DNA of 44,260 nucleotides from SIG603 sp964370115 (GTDB taxonomy: Bacteria > Bacillota > Clostridia > Oscillospirales > Acutalibacteraceae), in the NCBI GenBank assembly GCA_964370115.1, contig CAYJIA010000013.1, positions 1-44,260 on the forward strand, written 5' to 3'. The notes under the pieces were generated by a model, which ran no database searches, was not told where the DNA came from, and worked only from the letters and a program-made list of their open reading frames with translations. A program made the position numbers and the translations under genes. Shown here one piece after another: positions 33,353 through 42,304 of this stretch. How positions within the stretch are numbered: position 1 is the first letter of the stretch; every line of letters begins with the position of its first letter.

Positions 33353-33523
33353 ATGGATGAAAGAAACGCATGGAAAAATTTTTGCGAGAGCGGAAAAGTC
33401 GTGGATTACTTAAATTATTTACAGTCCAAGGAAGTAAAGTATAAATTTGTAAATTTTAGTAAGGACAAAGAAAATGCAAATAAAAACTCAGGGTTTGATA
33501 ATAAGGGAACAGACAGTTGGTGA
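33353..33523 (+). CDS. yqzL: YqzL-like small protein between era and recO
   Basis: A 56-residue frame starting ATG 33353 after GAGGTG. It opens MDERNAWKNFCESGKVVDYLNYL, resembling YqzL (short protein with W..F...G....YL.Y) that occupies this same slot between era and recO in Bacillus. The coding part overlaps recO by 50 bases in a different frame, so the C-terminal half may not be conserved. The function of YqzL is unknown. Support is synteny, a ribosome binding site and N-terminal pattern. Confidence 0.72.
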   Translation: MDERNAWKNFCESGKVVDYLNYLQSKEVKYKFVNFSKDKENANKNSGFDNKGTDSW

Positions 33524-34214
33524 GCACGACAGACTTGTTACCATACTGACAAAAGACGAGGGTGTAATTAGGGCGTTTGCAAGACGTGCAAAGTCTTTAA
33601 AGGACAGCAAAAACTCCTCCACCTCCCTACTTTGTTACTCAAAACTCAGCATATTTAAAGGGCGAGAGCGTTATATTATTGACAGCTCCTCGCCCATAGA
33701 AATTTTTTTCGGTTTAAGGCAGGATATCGTCGCGCTATCGCTTGCCCAATATTTTTGCGAGTTGGTGGCGCTTGTCGTGCCTGAAGAAACCCACTCAGAA
33801 GAATTTTTGCGCCTAGTCTTAAACTCGCTTAGCTTTCTTTCAAAGCAAAAGCATGACCTATACATAATAAAGGCTATAACAGAGCTTCGTATCCTATCAC
33901 TTTCAGGCTATATGCCTGATTTAATTATGTGCAAAAATTGTGGAAAATACGAGGCAAACTACTGGACATTTCAAATAGAAAATGGCATAATTATTTGTGA
34001 GAATTGCAGTGGTGACACGGGTGGTGGAAAAATTATTCCTCAGGGAGTTTTAACGGCAATGAGACATATAATTTATTCAGACATGGAGAAATTATATAAA
34101 TTCACCCTGCCGTCTGACAGTGCAAAACTTTTGTCAAATGTCACCGAAAGTTATATGGTATCGGTATTATCTCAAAGGCCAAGAACCTTGCAATTTTTTA
34201 ATTCTCTTTTATAA
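33474..34214 (+). CDS. recO: DNA repair protein RecO
   Basis: RecO loads RecA onto SSB-coated DNA in the RecFOR pathway. The N-terminal OB fold opens with the family pattern KTQGLIIREQTVGEHDRLVTILT. A zinc-binding site appears as MCKNCGKYE and ICENCSG (CxxC...CxxC). The length, 246 aa, is normal. AAGGA lies ten bases before ATG, within the small yqzL-like frame. Confidence 0.95.
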   Translation: MQIKTQGLIIREQTVGEHDRLVTILTKDEGVIRAFARRAKSLKDSKNSSTSLLCYSKLSIFKGRERYIIDSSSPIEIFFGLRQDIVALSLAQYFCELVALVVPEETHSEEFLRLVLNSLSFLSKQKHDLYIIKAITELRILSLSGYMPDLIMCKNCGKYEANYWTFQIENGIIICENCSGDTGGGKIIPQGVLTAMRHIIYSDMEKLYKFTLPSDSAKLLSNVTESYMVSVLSQRPRTLQFFNSLL

Positions 34215-34231
34215 ACAGGTGGAAAAACAAA

Positions 34232-36598
34232 ATGAAAATGGATAAAAATTTAAAAACTTTAGAGCTTGATAAAATACTTTATCTGCTCTCAAAAGAGGCC
34301 ACAGTGGAAGATGCCGCACAAAACGCACTTTCTCTAAGGCCTGCAAAATATATAGAAGAAGCTAAAGAGCTATTAAAACAAACGGACGACGCCTATATTT
34401 TAATAGCAAAATTTGGTGCGCCTTCATTTTATGGCATGAAGAATGTCACAAATGGATTAAGGCGTGCACAGGCAGGCGCCTCGCTTAATTTGGCGGAGCT
34501 CATACATGTTTCAAAAACGATTAAAGCGCTTAGAATACTCTTTGAATGGAGAGAAAAAAGCCAAAGTATAAAAACTGTAATGGACTATCACTTTGAGAGC
34601 ATAGTCCCAAATAAATTTTTGGAACAAAGCATAGATAATGCAATAATAAGCGAAGAGGAACTATCCGATAACGCCTCACCAGAGCTTGCAAGCATTAGAC
34701 GAAAAATCAGAAATGCGGGCGAAAAAATCAAGCAACAACTAGACAAAATGATAAGATCGTCGACCTATCAAAAATACCTTCAAGAAAATATAGTCACGCA
34801 AAGAGACGGACGTTATGTTGTGCCGGTTAAATCGGAGTTTAAAAACGAGGTACAAGGCCTTGTGCACGACAGCTCATCTAGTGGTGCAACTCTATTTATA
34901 GAGCCACTCGCCGTTGTTCAGGCAAACAATGACATTAAGATTTTAAAGGCTAGAGAACTTGAAGAAATCGAGAGAATAATAATGGAGCTTTCCGCACTTT
35001 GCGGAGGTTTTGCAGACAGCATTGTCGAAAGTTATGACAGCGCCGTTGTGTTAAATCTAATTTTTGCGAAGGCTCAGCTTGCATATAAAATGAAAGCCAG
35101 TATGCCTATTTTAAACGACGAGGGAAAAATAAGGCTAAATAAAGCACGCCACCCTTTAATAGACCCAAAGTCTGTCGTGCCCACAAATATAGAAATGGGC
35201 TATACTTTTAGCTCTCTTATCGTTACAGGACCTAACACAGGCGGCAAGACCGTTTCACTTAAAACTACGGGGCTTTTATGCCTCATGGCAATGTGTGGGC
35301 TTATGCTCCCAGTATCAGAAAATAGCCATATCTCATTTTTTGACAATGTTTTAGCAGATATAGGTGACGAGCAAAGCATAGAGCAGTCTTTGTCTACATT
35401 TTCTTCCCACATGACGAATATAATAAGCATACTCTCAAAATGTGATAATAAATCATTGGTACTAATCGATGAGCTAGGCTCAGGCACCGACCCCGTAGAG
35501 GGTGCAGCGCTTGCGATATCGATTATAGAGGCAATGAGGGAAAAAGGCGCAAAACTCATGGCGACCACCCACTATGCAGAGCTTAAAGAGTATGCCCTAA
35601 AATCTTTCGGAGTAGAAAACGCGTGTTGCGAATTCGACGTTAACACCCTAAGCCCTACCTATAAACTTCTCATAGGCGTGCCCGGAAAATCCAACGCCTT
35701 TGCAATTTCTAAGAAACTTGGAATGAGTGATAGTATAATAGAAAGGGCTAAGTCTTTGGTATCTACCGAAAACGCAGAGTTTGAGGAAATAATCGCAAAG
35801 CTTGAAGTAAGCCGTCAAGAAATGCAAGCCCAGCTTGACCTTGCAACAAAAAAGGCAAACGATGCAAGAAAAGAGAGCGAAGAAGCGAAAAAAATCAAAG
35901 ATGAAATAGAGAAAAAAGCAAACAAAGAAATAGAGGACGCTAAAAATCAAGCCGCAATGATAGTAAGCCGCACTAGGGCTCAGGCAGAAGATTTAATCCG
36001 CGAAATGGATCAAATAAAGAAAAACAAAAATAAATTGCTTTCTGCCGAGGACAGATTAAAATTAAAGTCCGGCATAAAAAATCTAGAAAAAAGCTCTGAC
36101 CCCATCGAGAAGAAAAACGATGAAAACTATGTGCTTCCAAGGCCTTTAAAAGTCGGCGACGATGTTACAATTTTTGACATAAACAAGGCCGCCACCGTAC
36201 TTGAAATAAACGGTGAAAATGTCTTGGTTCAAGCAGGCATAATAAAAACACGTGTACAGATGAAAAATCTGCGCCTTGTAACTGCTAAGAAAAAAGAGAA
36301 GAGCAAAGGCTCCTCAGGACACAGGACAGTGACAAAAAAACTAGCAGAATCTTCTGCCTCTTTAAGCGTCGACCTTAGGGGAATGGACTCTTACGAGGCG
36401 ATTATGGAAGTCGAGGACTTTATCGACCGCGCCGTAAGGCAAAACATCAGCCAGATAACAATCATCCACGGCAAAGGCACGGGAGTTTTAAGAAATGCGG
36501 TGCAAAACCATTTAAAACGAAATTCTTCGGTGCGTTCATACAGGCTAGGCGTGTTTGGCGAGGGCGAAAGTGGCGTAACTATAGCCGAGCTAAAATAG
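34232..36598 (+). CDS. mutS2: Endonuclease MutS2
   Basis: MutS2 limits homologous recombination and, in Bacillus, acts on collided ribosomes. Walker A is GPNTGGKT (333-340) and Walker B is SLVLIDELGSGTDP. A long coiled coil occupies about 515-615, and the C-terminal Smr domain begins at VDLRG (713) with HGKGTG. The length of 788 aa is normal. It follows recO by 17 bases, with AGGTGG before the start. Confidence 0.96.
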   Translation: MKMDKNLKTLELDKILYLLSKEATVEDAAQNALSLRPAKYIEEAKELLKQTDDAYILIAKFGAPSFYGMKNVTNGLRRAQAGASLNLAELIHVSKTIKALRILFEWREKSQSIKTVMDYHFESIVPNKFLEQSIDNAIISEEELSDNASPELASIRRKIRNAGEKIKQQLDKMIRSSTYQKYLQENIVTQRDGRYVVPVKSEFKNEVQGLVHDSSSSGATLFIEPLAVVQANNDIKILKARELEEIERIIMELSALCGGFADSIVESYDSAVVLNLIFAKAQLAYKMKASMPILNDEGKIRLNKARHPLIDPKSVVPTNIEMGYTFSSLIVTGPNTGGKTVSLKTTGLLCLMAMCGLMLPVSENSHISFFDNVLADIGDEQSIEQSLSTFSSHMTNIISILSKCDNKSLVLIDELGSGTDPVEGAALAISIIEAMREKGAKLMATTHYAELKEYALKSFGVENACCEFDVNTLSPTYKLLIGVPGKSNAFAISKKLGMSDSIIERAKSLVSTENAEFEEIIAKLEVSRQEMQAQLDLATKKANDARKESEEAKKIKDEIEKKANKEIEDAKNQAAMIVSRTRAQAEDLIREMDQIKKNKNKLLSAEDRLKLKSGIKNLEKSSDPIEKKNDENYVLPRPLKVGDDVTIFDINKAATVLEINGENVLVQAGIIKTRVQMKNLRLVTAKKKEKSKGSSGHRTVTKKLAESSASLSVDLRGMDSYEAIMEVEDFIDRAVRQNISQITIIHGKGTGVLRNAVQNHLKRNSSVRSYRLGVFGEGESGVTIAELK

Positions 36599-36607
36599 GA
36601 GGAAACT

Positions 36608-37276
36608 ATGCCAAGATACAGACCAAAAGAGAAAAAACAAGGAGGCAAAAAAGTTTTCGTTTTAGGTTTTTTGCTCATAGTTTTTATGACTTTAATCCTT
36701 TCATGTCTTTTTATATTTCAAGCTATAAAGAGTGATATCAACTTAGACTTTGAAAAAGACAACTTAGAAAGTTACTCCACTAATATCGCAAACTCTTATA
36801 TGTTAGACACTAAGCTTTTAATGCCTGCCGAAATTTTAAGTGGGCTTGCAAGTGAGTATCTTGACAAGGATGTAAGACTTTTAGCCTATGAAGGCAATAT
36901 AAATTTGTATTTAACCGTGAACTTTTACTTTTTGGGCGAATGCGACCTTAGTGTCTCGCTTAAACTCGACGAATTCGATGCAAGCACGGGGCTGGTTAAT
37001 TTCAGCATCGGTGATGTAAAGGCAGGGATTTTCACCCTACCAAACTTTTTAAAAGACATGGTAATAGACGATATCAAAGGAGATTTTTTACATAAAATAG
37101 AAGAAACAGACAGCGGTTTTTCTCTCACCCTCCCCCATTTTGATATTAATTATTTAGGTAATGAGTTAAATGTAAATGTAACTGAAATGAAAATTGACGG
37201 CGAAAATATATATTTTAAGACAAATGTTAATTCAAATACAGAATTTCTTAAAGACTTGTTCACAATTACAGGTTAA
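36608..37276 (+). CDS. Membrane-anchored protein, probably YpmS-like (DUF2140)
   Basis: A 222-residue protein with a basic cytoplasmic N terminus (PRYRPKEKKQGGKK), one span at about 17-40, and an extracytoplasmic beta-rich domain. Segments such as FYFLGECDLSVSLKLDEF and FSIGDVKAGIFTLPNFLKDMV resemble the YpmS/DUF2140 family, whose role is not known. AGGAGG lies six bases before ATG; the gene follows mutS2 by nine bases. I am fairly sure of the topology and only moderately sure of the family. Confidence 0.65.
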   Translation: MPRYRPKEKKQGGKKVFVLGFLLIVFMTLILSCLFIFQAIKSDINLDFEKDNLESYSTNIANSYMLDTKLLMPAEILSGLASEYLDKDVRLLAYEGNINLYLTVNFYFLGECDLSVSLKLDEFDASTGLVNFSIGDVKAGIFTLPNFLKDMVIDDIKGDFLHKIEETDSGFSLTLPHFDINYLGNELNVNVTEMKIDGENIYFKTNVNSNTEFLKDLFTITG

Positions 37277-37318
37277 AATTAAAAAGATAAAAACTAAGCA
37301 AAGGACGGTACCAAAACA

Positions 37319-39211
37319 ATGGCACTAAAACAATTTAAAACTGAATCTAAACGCATACTTGACCTTATGATTCACTCAATCTACACACATAAGGAAATAT
37401 TTTTGAGAGAACTTATCTCCAATGCAAGTGATGCTATAGACAAACTTTATTATAAATCTTTAAACGAGGGCCTTTCAGGTCTTTCACGTGATGATTTCGG
37501 CATCAGCATAGCAATCGACAAAGACAATAGAACTATAACAATAGAGGACAACGGCATAGGAATGAGTCTAGAGGATCTTGAGAATAACCTTGGCGTAATT
37601 GCAAAAAGTGGTTCTCTAAACTTTAAAAAAGAGAATGAGAAAAACGAGGAAATTGACATTATCGGTCAATTTGGCGTTGGTTTTTACTCATCGTTTATGG
37701 TGGCAGACGAAGTAGTAGTAACATCAAAATGCTTTGGCGAAGACACAGCACACGTTTGGACGTCAAAAGGTGTCGACGGTTACAGTATAGAGGAATGTGT
37801 TAAAGAAAATGTGGGAACTAAAATAGTTTTACATATTAAAGAAAACGCAGACGATGAAAATTACGACGAATTTATCGATCAATATAAAATATCTGCCTTA
37901 GTAAAAAAATACTCTGATTATATCCGCTATCCTATAAAAATGACTATGGATAAAGTAAAGCTTAAAGAGGGAAGCGAAGGCGAGTACGAGCATTATGACG
38001 AGCTTGCAACTTTAAACAGCATGGTTCCAATCTGGAAAAAATCCAAATCAGAACTTGGCGAAAACGAGTATAATAATTTTTATAAAGAAAAATTCATGGA
38101 CTGGCAAGACCCTATTAAGGTTATAAAAACTTCTACCGAGGGCACCGCCACTTACACAGCGCTTTTATTTATTCCGTCTAAGACACCTGCCGATTACTAT
38201 ACAAAAAATTACGAAAAAGGCTTACAGCTTTTTGCAAGCGGTGTAATGATAACAGAAAAATGCGCCGAGCTTTTGCCTGATTATTTCAGCTTTGTTAAAG
38301 GTCTTGTCGACTCACAAGATTTGAGCTTAAACATTTCAAGAGAGATGCTCCAACAAGACAGACAGCTTAAATTTATTGCTTCAAGACTTGAGAAAAAAAT
38401 TGCTTCAGAACTTAAATCTCTTCTTACAAACGACAGAGAAAAGTACGAAGAATTCTTCAAAAACTTTGGTATGCAGCTAAAGTTTGGAATGTATGACAAC
38501 TTCGGACAAAACAAAGACGCCCTAAAAGATTTAGTCTTGTTTAGCTCATCAAACGAGAAAAAGCTAAAAACCCTTATGGAATATGTCGGAGACATGAAGG
38601 CAGAGCAAGACAGCATTTACTATGTATGCGGCGAAAATATCGACAGACTTATGGCGTTACCTCAAACAGAGGCAGTTACCTCTAAAGGCTATGAAGTTTT
38701 ACTTTTAACCGACAATGTAGACGAATTTGCACTTAAAATTTTATCTGAGTACGAGGGCAAAACATTTAAAAATATAAGTTCAGAAGAATTAAACCTTGAA
38801 ACAGAAGAAGAGAAAAAAGAGACAGAGAAAAAAATAGAAGACAATAAAGAGCTTTTAGACTTTTTAAGCGAAAGCCTAAAAGACAAGGTATCAGAGGTTG
38901 TAATCTCTACAAAACTTAAAAGCCACCCCGTGTGCCTTTCATCAAAGGGCGATATCAGCATAGAGATGGAAAAAGTGCTAAACTCAATGCCCGGTGCCGA
39001 CCAAATGATAAAAGCCGAAAGGGTTTTAGAGATAAACTCTGACCACGAAATCTTCACCACCCTAACTACTCTTTTTGAGTCAGATAAAGAAAAACTTTCA
39101 CTTTACAGCGAACTTTTATATACTCAAGCAATAATGATAGAAGGATTAAGTATCGAAAACCCTGTCGACTTCTCAAACAAAATCTGCTCGCTTATGACAG
39201 ATAAATCTTAA
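37319..39211 (+). CDS. htpG: Chaperone HtpG (Hsp90)
   Basis: Bacterial Hsp90, an ATP-dependent chaperone of 630 residues. The N-terminal GHKL ATPase motifs are present: FLRELISNASDAIDKLYY (helix with catalytic Glu), DNGIGM and GQFGVGFYSSFM. The middle-domain Arg region (LSLNISREMLQQD) is clear, and a charged linker precedes the C-terminal dimerisation domain. The start is preceded by AAAGGA at rather long spacing. No CIRCE or other heat-shock operator was seen in the 42-base gap before it. Confidence 0.97.
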   Translation: MALKQFKTESKRILDLMIHSIYTHKEIFLRELISNASDAIDKLYYKSLNEGLSGLSRDDFGISIAIDKDNRTITIEDNGIGMSLEDLENNLGVIAKSGSLNFKKENEKNEEIDIIGQFGVGFYSSFMVADEVVVTSKCFGEDTAHVWTSKGVDGYSIEECVKENVGTKIVLHIKENADDENYDEFIDQYKISALVKKYSDYIRYPIKMTMDKVKLKEGSEGEYEHYDELATLNSMVPIWKKSKSELGENEYNNFYKEKFMDWQDPIKVIKTSTEGTATYTALLFIPSKTPADYYTKNYEKGLQLFASGVMITEKCAELLPDYFSFVKGLVDSQDLSLNISREMLQQDRQLKFIASRLEKKIASELKSLLTNDREKYEEFFKNFGMQLKFGMYDNFGQNKDALKDLVLFSSSNEKKLKTLMEYVGDMKAEQDSIYYVCGENIDRLMALPQTEAVTSKGYEVLLLTDNVDEFALKILSEYEGKTFKNISSEELNLETEEEKKETEKKIEDNKELLDFLSESLKDKVSEVVISTKLKSHPVCLSSKGDISIEMEKVLNSMPGADQMIKAERVLEINSDHEIFTTLTTLFESDKEKLSLYSELLYTQAIMIEGLSIENPVDFSNKICSLMTDKS

Positions 39212-39223
39212 TTGAGGGCGCAT

Positions 39224-40291
39224 ATGAATAATAATTATTATGGGCAAAATTTCAATAACCAGCAAAGTTATTATGAGGCGCATTTCGCGGCTTATGAAAA
39301 CAAAAGAAAGAAAATGCGGAAAATAAGACAGGACATAAACCGCATATCTTGGGTTGCCACCTCGTTTTTTGTCGCCTCAGTTGTAGCTACTGTGCTTTAC
39401 ACCATTGCATTTGTGGCTGGTGGTTTTTCCTTTGATTTTCTAGGTGGAGAGGCAGTAAACACCTTGGGACTTCCTCCAGAATTTTTTCAAGTTTTTTCTG
39501 CACTTACCACCTGTATAGCGGTGGGGCTTCCATATTTTATCTATATGAAAGCAAGAAAGCTTAGCTTTTCTGACTGTATAGACGCAAATAAGACAGGCTT
39601 TAAAAAAGCTACCCTCTACACAGTTTTAGGTTTTGGCCTTGCACTTTCGGTAAATATTCCAATATCTTATATAAGTCAAATTTTCAGAGATGCAGGACTT
39701 TCTCCCGACCGTACCGAAATGTTCACAGGCGACAATCTTGCCACAAATATTTTGACCTTTATTGCAACGGCTATTTTCCCTGCTATATTCGAGGAATTTG
39801 CCTTTAGGGGAGTTGCTTATTCTGCGCTTAAAAAATACGGTAAAGGCTTTGCACTTGTCGTATCCTCATTGCTTTTTGGTCTTGTCCATATAGAGCTCAC
39901 ATCTATGCTTTTTGCAACTGTTGTAGGCGCAATAATGTGCTTTATCTACATTAAAACAGAAAATATCTGGGTGCCTGTTGCAGTTCATCTTTTAAACAAT
40001 GGTTTTGCCGTAATGCAAACTATATTCTATGACGGCTCAGACAAGATGTATTTACTGTTCGATATATTATTTTATGGAATTATTTTGATTGGCATTGTAT
40101 CTGCTATAATCATAGTTTTAATGGCTAAAAAATCAAAAATGGCAAACCCAAATATTGAAACACCAAAACTTGTAAGCGAGTATACAAGCGGCGAAAAACT
40201 AGGCGCTATGTTTTCAAACCCCGGCTTTATCGCATTTCTGCTTGTAGCGCTTACTTTCACCTATACCACTTTAGTAGGGATACAGCTATGA
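39224..40291 (+). CDS. CPBP family intramembrane protease (second copy)
   Basis: A 355-residue multi-pass protein with an Asn/Gln/Tyr-rich cytoplasmic N terminus (residues 1-22). The catalytic motif is FEEFAFRG (Glu190, Glu191, Arg195), with the second conserved block LLFGLVHIE and the third VAVHLLNN. I chose ATG 39224 (GAGGG five bases upstream) over an upstream TTG. It follows htpG by 12 bases and overlaps tadA by four (ATGA). It shows little similarity to the CPBP protein at 4894-5859 beyond the motifs. Substrate unknown. Confidence 0.9.
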   Translation: MNNNYYGQNFNNQQSYYEAHFAAYENKRKKMRKIRQDINRISWVATSFFVASVVATVLYTIAFVAGGFSFDFLGGEAVNTLGLPPEFFQVFSALTTCIAVGLPYFIYMKARKLSFSDCIDANKTGFKKATLYTVLGFGLALSVNIPISYISQIFRDAGLSPDRTEMFTGDNLATNILTFIATAIFPAIFEEFAFRGVAYSALKKYGKGFALVVSSLLFGLVHIELTSMLFATVVGAIMCFIYIKTENIWVPVAVHLLNNGFAVMQTIFYDGSDKMYLLFDILFYGIILIGIVSAIIIVLMAKKSKMANPNIETPKLVSEYTSGEKLGAMFSNPGFIAFLLVALTFTYTTLVGIQL

Positions 40292-40746
40292 TAACCGAAT
40301 TTCTGCCACACAGGCAGTTTATGTGTAAAGCTATAGAGCTTGCAGGCCAGTGCGAAATTTCGGGAGATGTCCCCGTGGGAGCAGTAGTTGAGCTTGATGG
40401 TAAGATTATCGGCATGGGTAAAAACGAGCGCGAGCTCGGCAAAAATGCCCTAAAACATGCGGAAATTATTGCAATTGAAGAAGCCTGCAAAACCCTTGGC
40501 GACTGGCGCCTTAAAGGTGCAAAGCTTTACGTAACTTTAGAGCCCTGCCCCATGTGTGCAGGCGCGATAGTAAACTCTCGAATAGAGCATGTTATATTTG
40601 GTGCCTTTGATGAAAAACTTGGCGCCTGTGGCTCTTGTGTCGATTTGACAAAACTTAAACACGGGTTTAACTCAAAAGTCTATCCTGGGTTTATGGAACT
40701 TGAATGCAAAAAAATATTGATAGAGTTTTTTAAAAAACTCAGATAG
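40288..40746 (+). CDS. tadA: tRNA adenosine(34) deaminase TadA
   Basis: TadA deaminates the wobble adenosine of tRNA-Arg(ACG) to inosine. The zinc-site residues are His57 and Glu59 (HAE) and Cys87/Cys90 (PCPMCAG). The length of 152 aa is normal. Its start overlaps the CPBP stop. The window holds no tRNA gene. Confidence 0.96.
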   Translation: MITEFLPHRQFMCKAIELAGQCEISGDVPVGAVVELDGKIIGMGKNERELGKNALKHAEIIAIEEACKTLGDWRLKGAKLYVTLEPCPMCAGAIVNSRIEHVIFGAFDEKLGACGSCVDLTKLKHGFNSKVYPGFMELECKKILIEFFKKLR

Positions 40747-40755
40747 GATGTAAAT

Positions 40756-41157
40756 ATGAAGAAACAACAAAAAATTGTGGGCATAGCCTTTATTGCCCTT
40801 GCCGTTTTAATCGCTGTGTTCGGCGTAATATTTTTAACAAGCTTTCCCCAAACTTCTGCCGGTGGAAAAAATCTTACAATAGAAGTAATACACAAAGATG
40901 AAAGCTCAAAGATTTTTGAAATAAACACTAACGAAGAATTTTTAGGCCCTGCGCTTGTTGCAAACGACATAATTGAGGGCGAGGACAGCGAGTATGGAAT
41001 GTTTATAGTCTCAGCCGACGGCGAAAGCACTGACTCTTCAAAAGAGGAGTGGTGGCTTATCACCATAAATGACGGCGGAAACGTAAACTTTGGTGTCGAC
41101 CAACAACCAATACAAGACGGAGAAAAGTACGAGCTTACTTTTACTACAGGATATTAA
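40756..41157 (+). CDS. DUF4430 (transcobalamin-like) membrane-anchored protein
   Basis: A 133-residue protein with an N-terminal hydrophobic anchor (residues 7-30, no lipobox Cys), so probably exported and anchored. The rest matches the DUF4430 domain, related to the beta domain of transcobalamin/intrinsic factor: EEWWLITINDGG followed by a short hairpin and YELTFTTGY at the end. It is directly followed, three bases later, by an ECF-type S component. The pair is likely one uptake unit; the ligand is unknown, though the fold makes a cobalamin-like or other small ligand thinkable. Confidence 0.8.
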   Translation: MKKQQKIVGIAFIALAVLIAVFGVIFLTSFPQTSAGGKNLTIEVIHKDESSKIFEINTNEEFLGPALVANDIIEGEDSEYGMFIVSADGESTDSSKEEWWLITINDGGNVNFGVDQQPIQDGEKYELTFTTGY

Positions 41158-41160
41158 AAT

Positions 41161-41646
41161 ATGAAAGCCAAAGATATTACTCTTATGGCAGTTTTGGGTG
41201 CCGTGCTTTTTATATCGCAAACGGCACTCGCTTTTTTGCCAAATATCGAACTTGTTTCACTACTTATAATAGTCTTTACCAAAAGCTTTAGGAGTAAAAT
41301 TATAGGCATTATTGCCGTTTTTATTCTCTTAGAAGTTTTGATTTATGGAATTAATACTTGGGTTATAATGTATATGTATGTCTGGCCGATTTTGGGTTTT
41401 ATCGCCTACCTTTTTAAGGATATCGACTCCCTTGCGTTTTGGGCAATAATAAACGGTATTTTCGGACTGCTTTTCGGTGCACTTTGCTCTATTGTTTATT
41501 TCTTTATAGGCGGAATTGGCGGAGGCATCGCCTACTTTATTGCTGGAATACCTTTCGACATTTTGCACTGTATCGGAAACATTGCCACTGTCTTAATACT
41601 TATGAAACCCATTTGTGCCTTGATTAAAAAAATGAAATTATGCTGA
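41161..41646 (+). CDS. ECF transporter S component of unknown specificity
   Basis: A 161-residue integral membrane protein with five or six spans. It starts MKAKDITLMAVLGAVLF, the typical N-terminal pattern of S components that dock on the shared EcfAAT module, and includes the GLLFGALCSIVYFFIGG segment. No ecfA or ecfT genes are present here, as expected for group II systems with a shared module elsewhere. Spacing of three bases to the DUF4430 gene implies a linked function. I cannot assign a substrate. Confidence 0.8.
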   Translation: MKAKDITLMAVLGAVLFISQTALAFLPNIELVSLLIIVFTKSFRSKIIGIIAVFILLEVLIYGINTWVIMYMYVWPILGFIAYLFKDIDSLAFWAIINGIFGLLFGALCSIVYFFIGGIGGGIAYFIAGIPFDILHCIGNIATVLILMKPICALIKKMKLC

Positions 41647-41656
41647 GGTGAAATTT

Positions 41657-42304
41657 ATGACAAAAAAACAACGAGCACTTGCCTGTGTGGAGGCATTAGA
41701 AAAAGAATATCCCGACGCAATTTGTTCACTTGACTACTCTGATCCTTTACAGCTTTTGATAGCTACTAGGCTGTCGGCGCAGTGCACCGACGAGAGGGTA
41801 AACCTTGTGACACCTGCCCTATTTAAAAGATTTGACAGCCTCGACGCATTTTGCGCGGGCAGTGTAGAGGAAATAGCAGAGCTTATAAAAAGTTGTGGAC
41901 TATATAAAACCAAGGCAAAGGACATATTTTTACTATGTCATAAACTTCGAGATGAATATGACGGCATTATCCCCGACACGGTAGAGGAGCTTGTAAAACT
42001 CCCAGGTGTCGGCAGAAAAACAGCCAATTTAGTCGTAGGTGATATCTATAATAAGCCTGCGGTTGTAACCGACACGCATTTCATTAGAATTTGTGGAAAA
42101 CTAGGCCTTACCGACAACACTGTACCTCTAAAGGTAGAAAAAGATTTGAGGGCGATTTTACCGATGGACAGGTCCAACGACTTTTGTCATCGCACCGTTT
42201 TACACGGCAGGGCTGTGTGCTCTGCAAGAAAAGTGAGATGCGACATATGCTGTTTGAAAGAATTTTGCAAATATTATAAAACTACAGGAGGAAAAACGAA
42301 ATGA
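41657..42304 (+). CDS. nth: Endonuclease III
   Basis: Base-excision repair glycosylase/AP lyase for oxidised pyrimidines. The helix-hairpin-helix LPGVGRKTA carries Lys121; Asp139 in VTDTHF completes the active site, one residue off E. coli. The iron-sulfur loop is intact (C-x6-C-x2-C-x5-C near the C terminus). The frame opens at GTG 41648, but ATG 41657 has GAGGTG at good spacing. Its end overlaps ade by four bases (ATGA). Confidence 0.96.
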   Translation: MTKKQRALACVEALEKEYPDAICSLDYSDPLQLLIATRLSAQCTDERVNLVTPALFKRFDSLDAFCAGSVEEIAELIKSCGLYKTKAKDIFLLCHKLRDEYDGIIPDTVEELVKLPGVGRKTANLVVGDIYNKPAVVTDTHFIRICGKLGLTDNTVPLKVEKDLRAILPMDRSNDFCHRTVLHGRAVCSARKVRCDICCLKEFCKYYKTTGGKTK

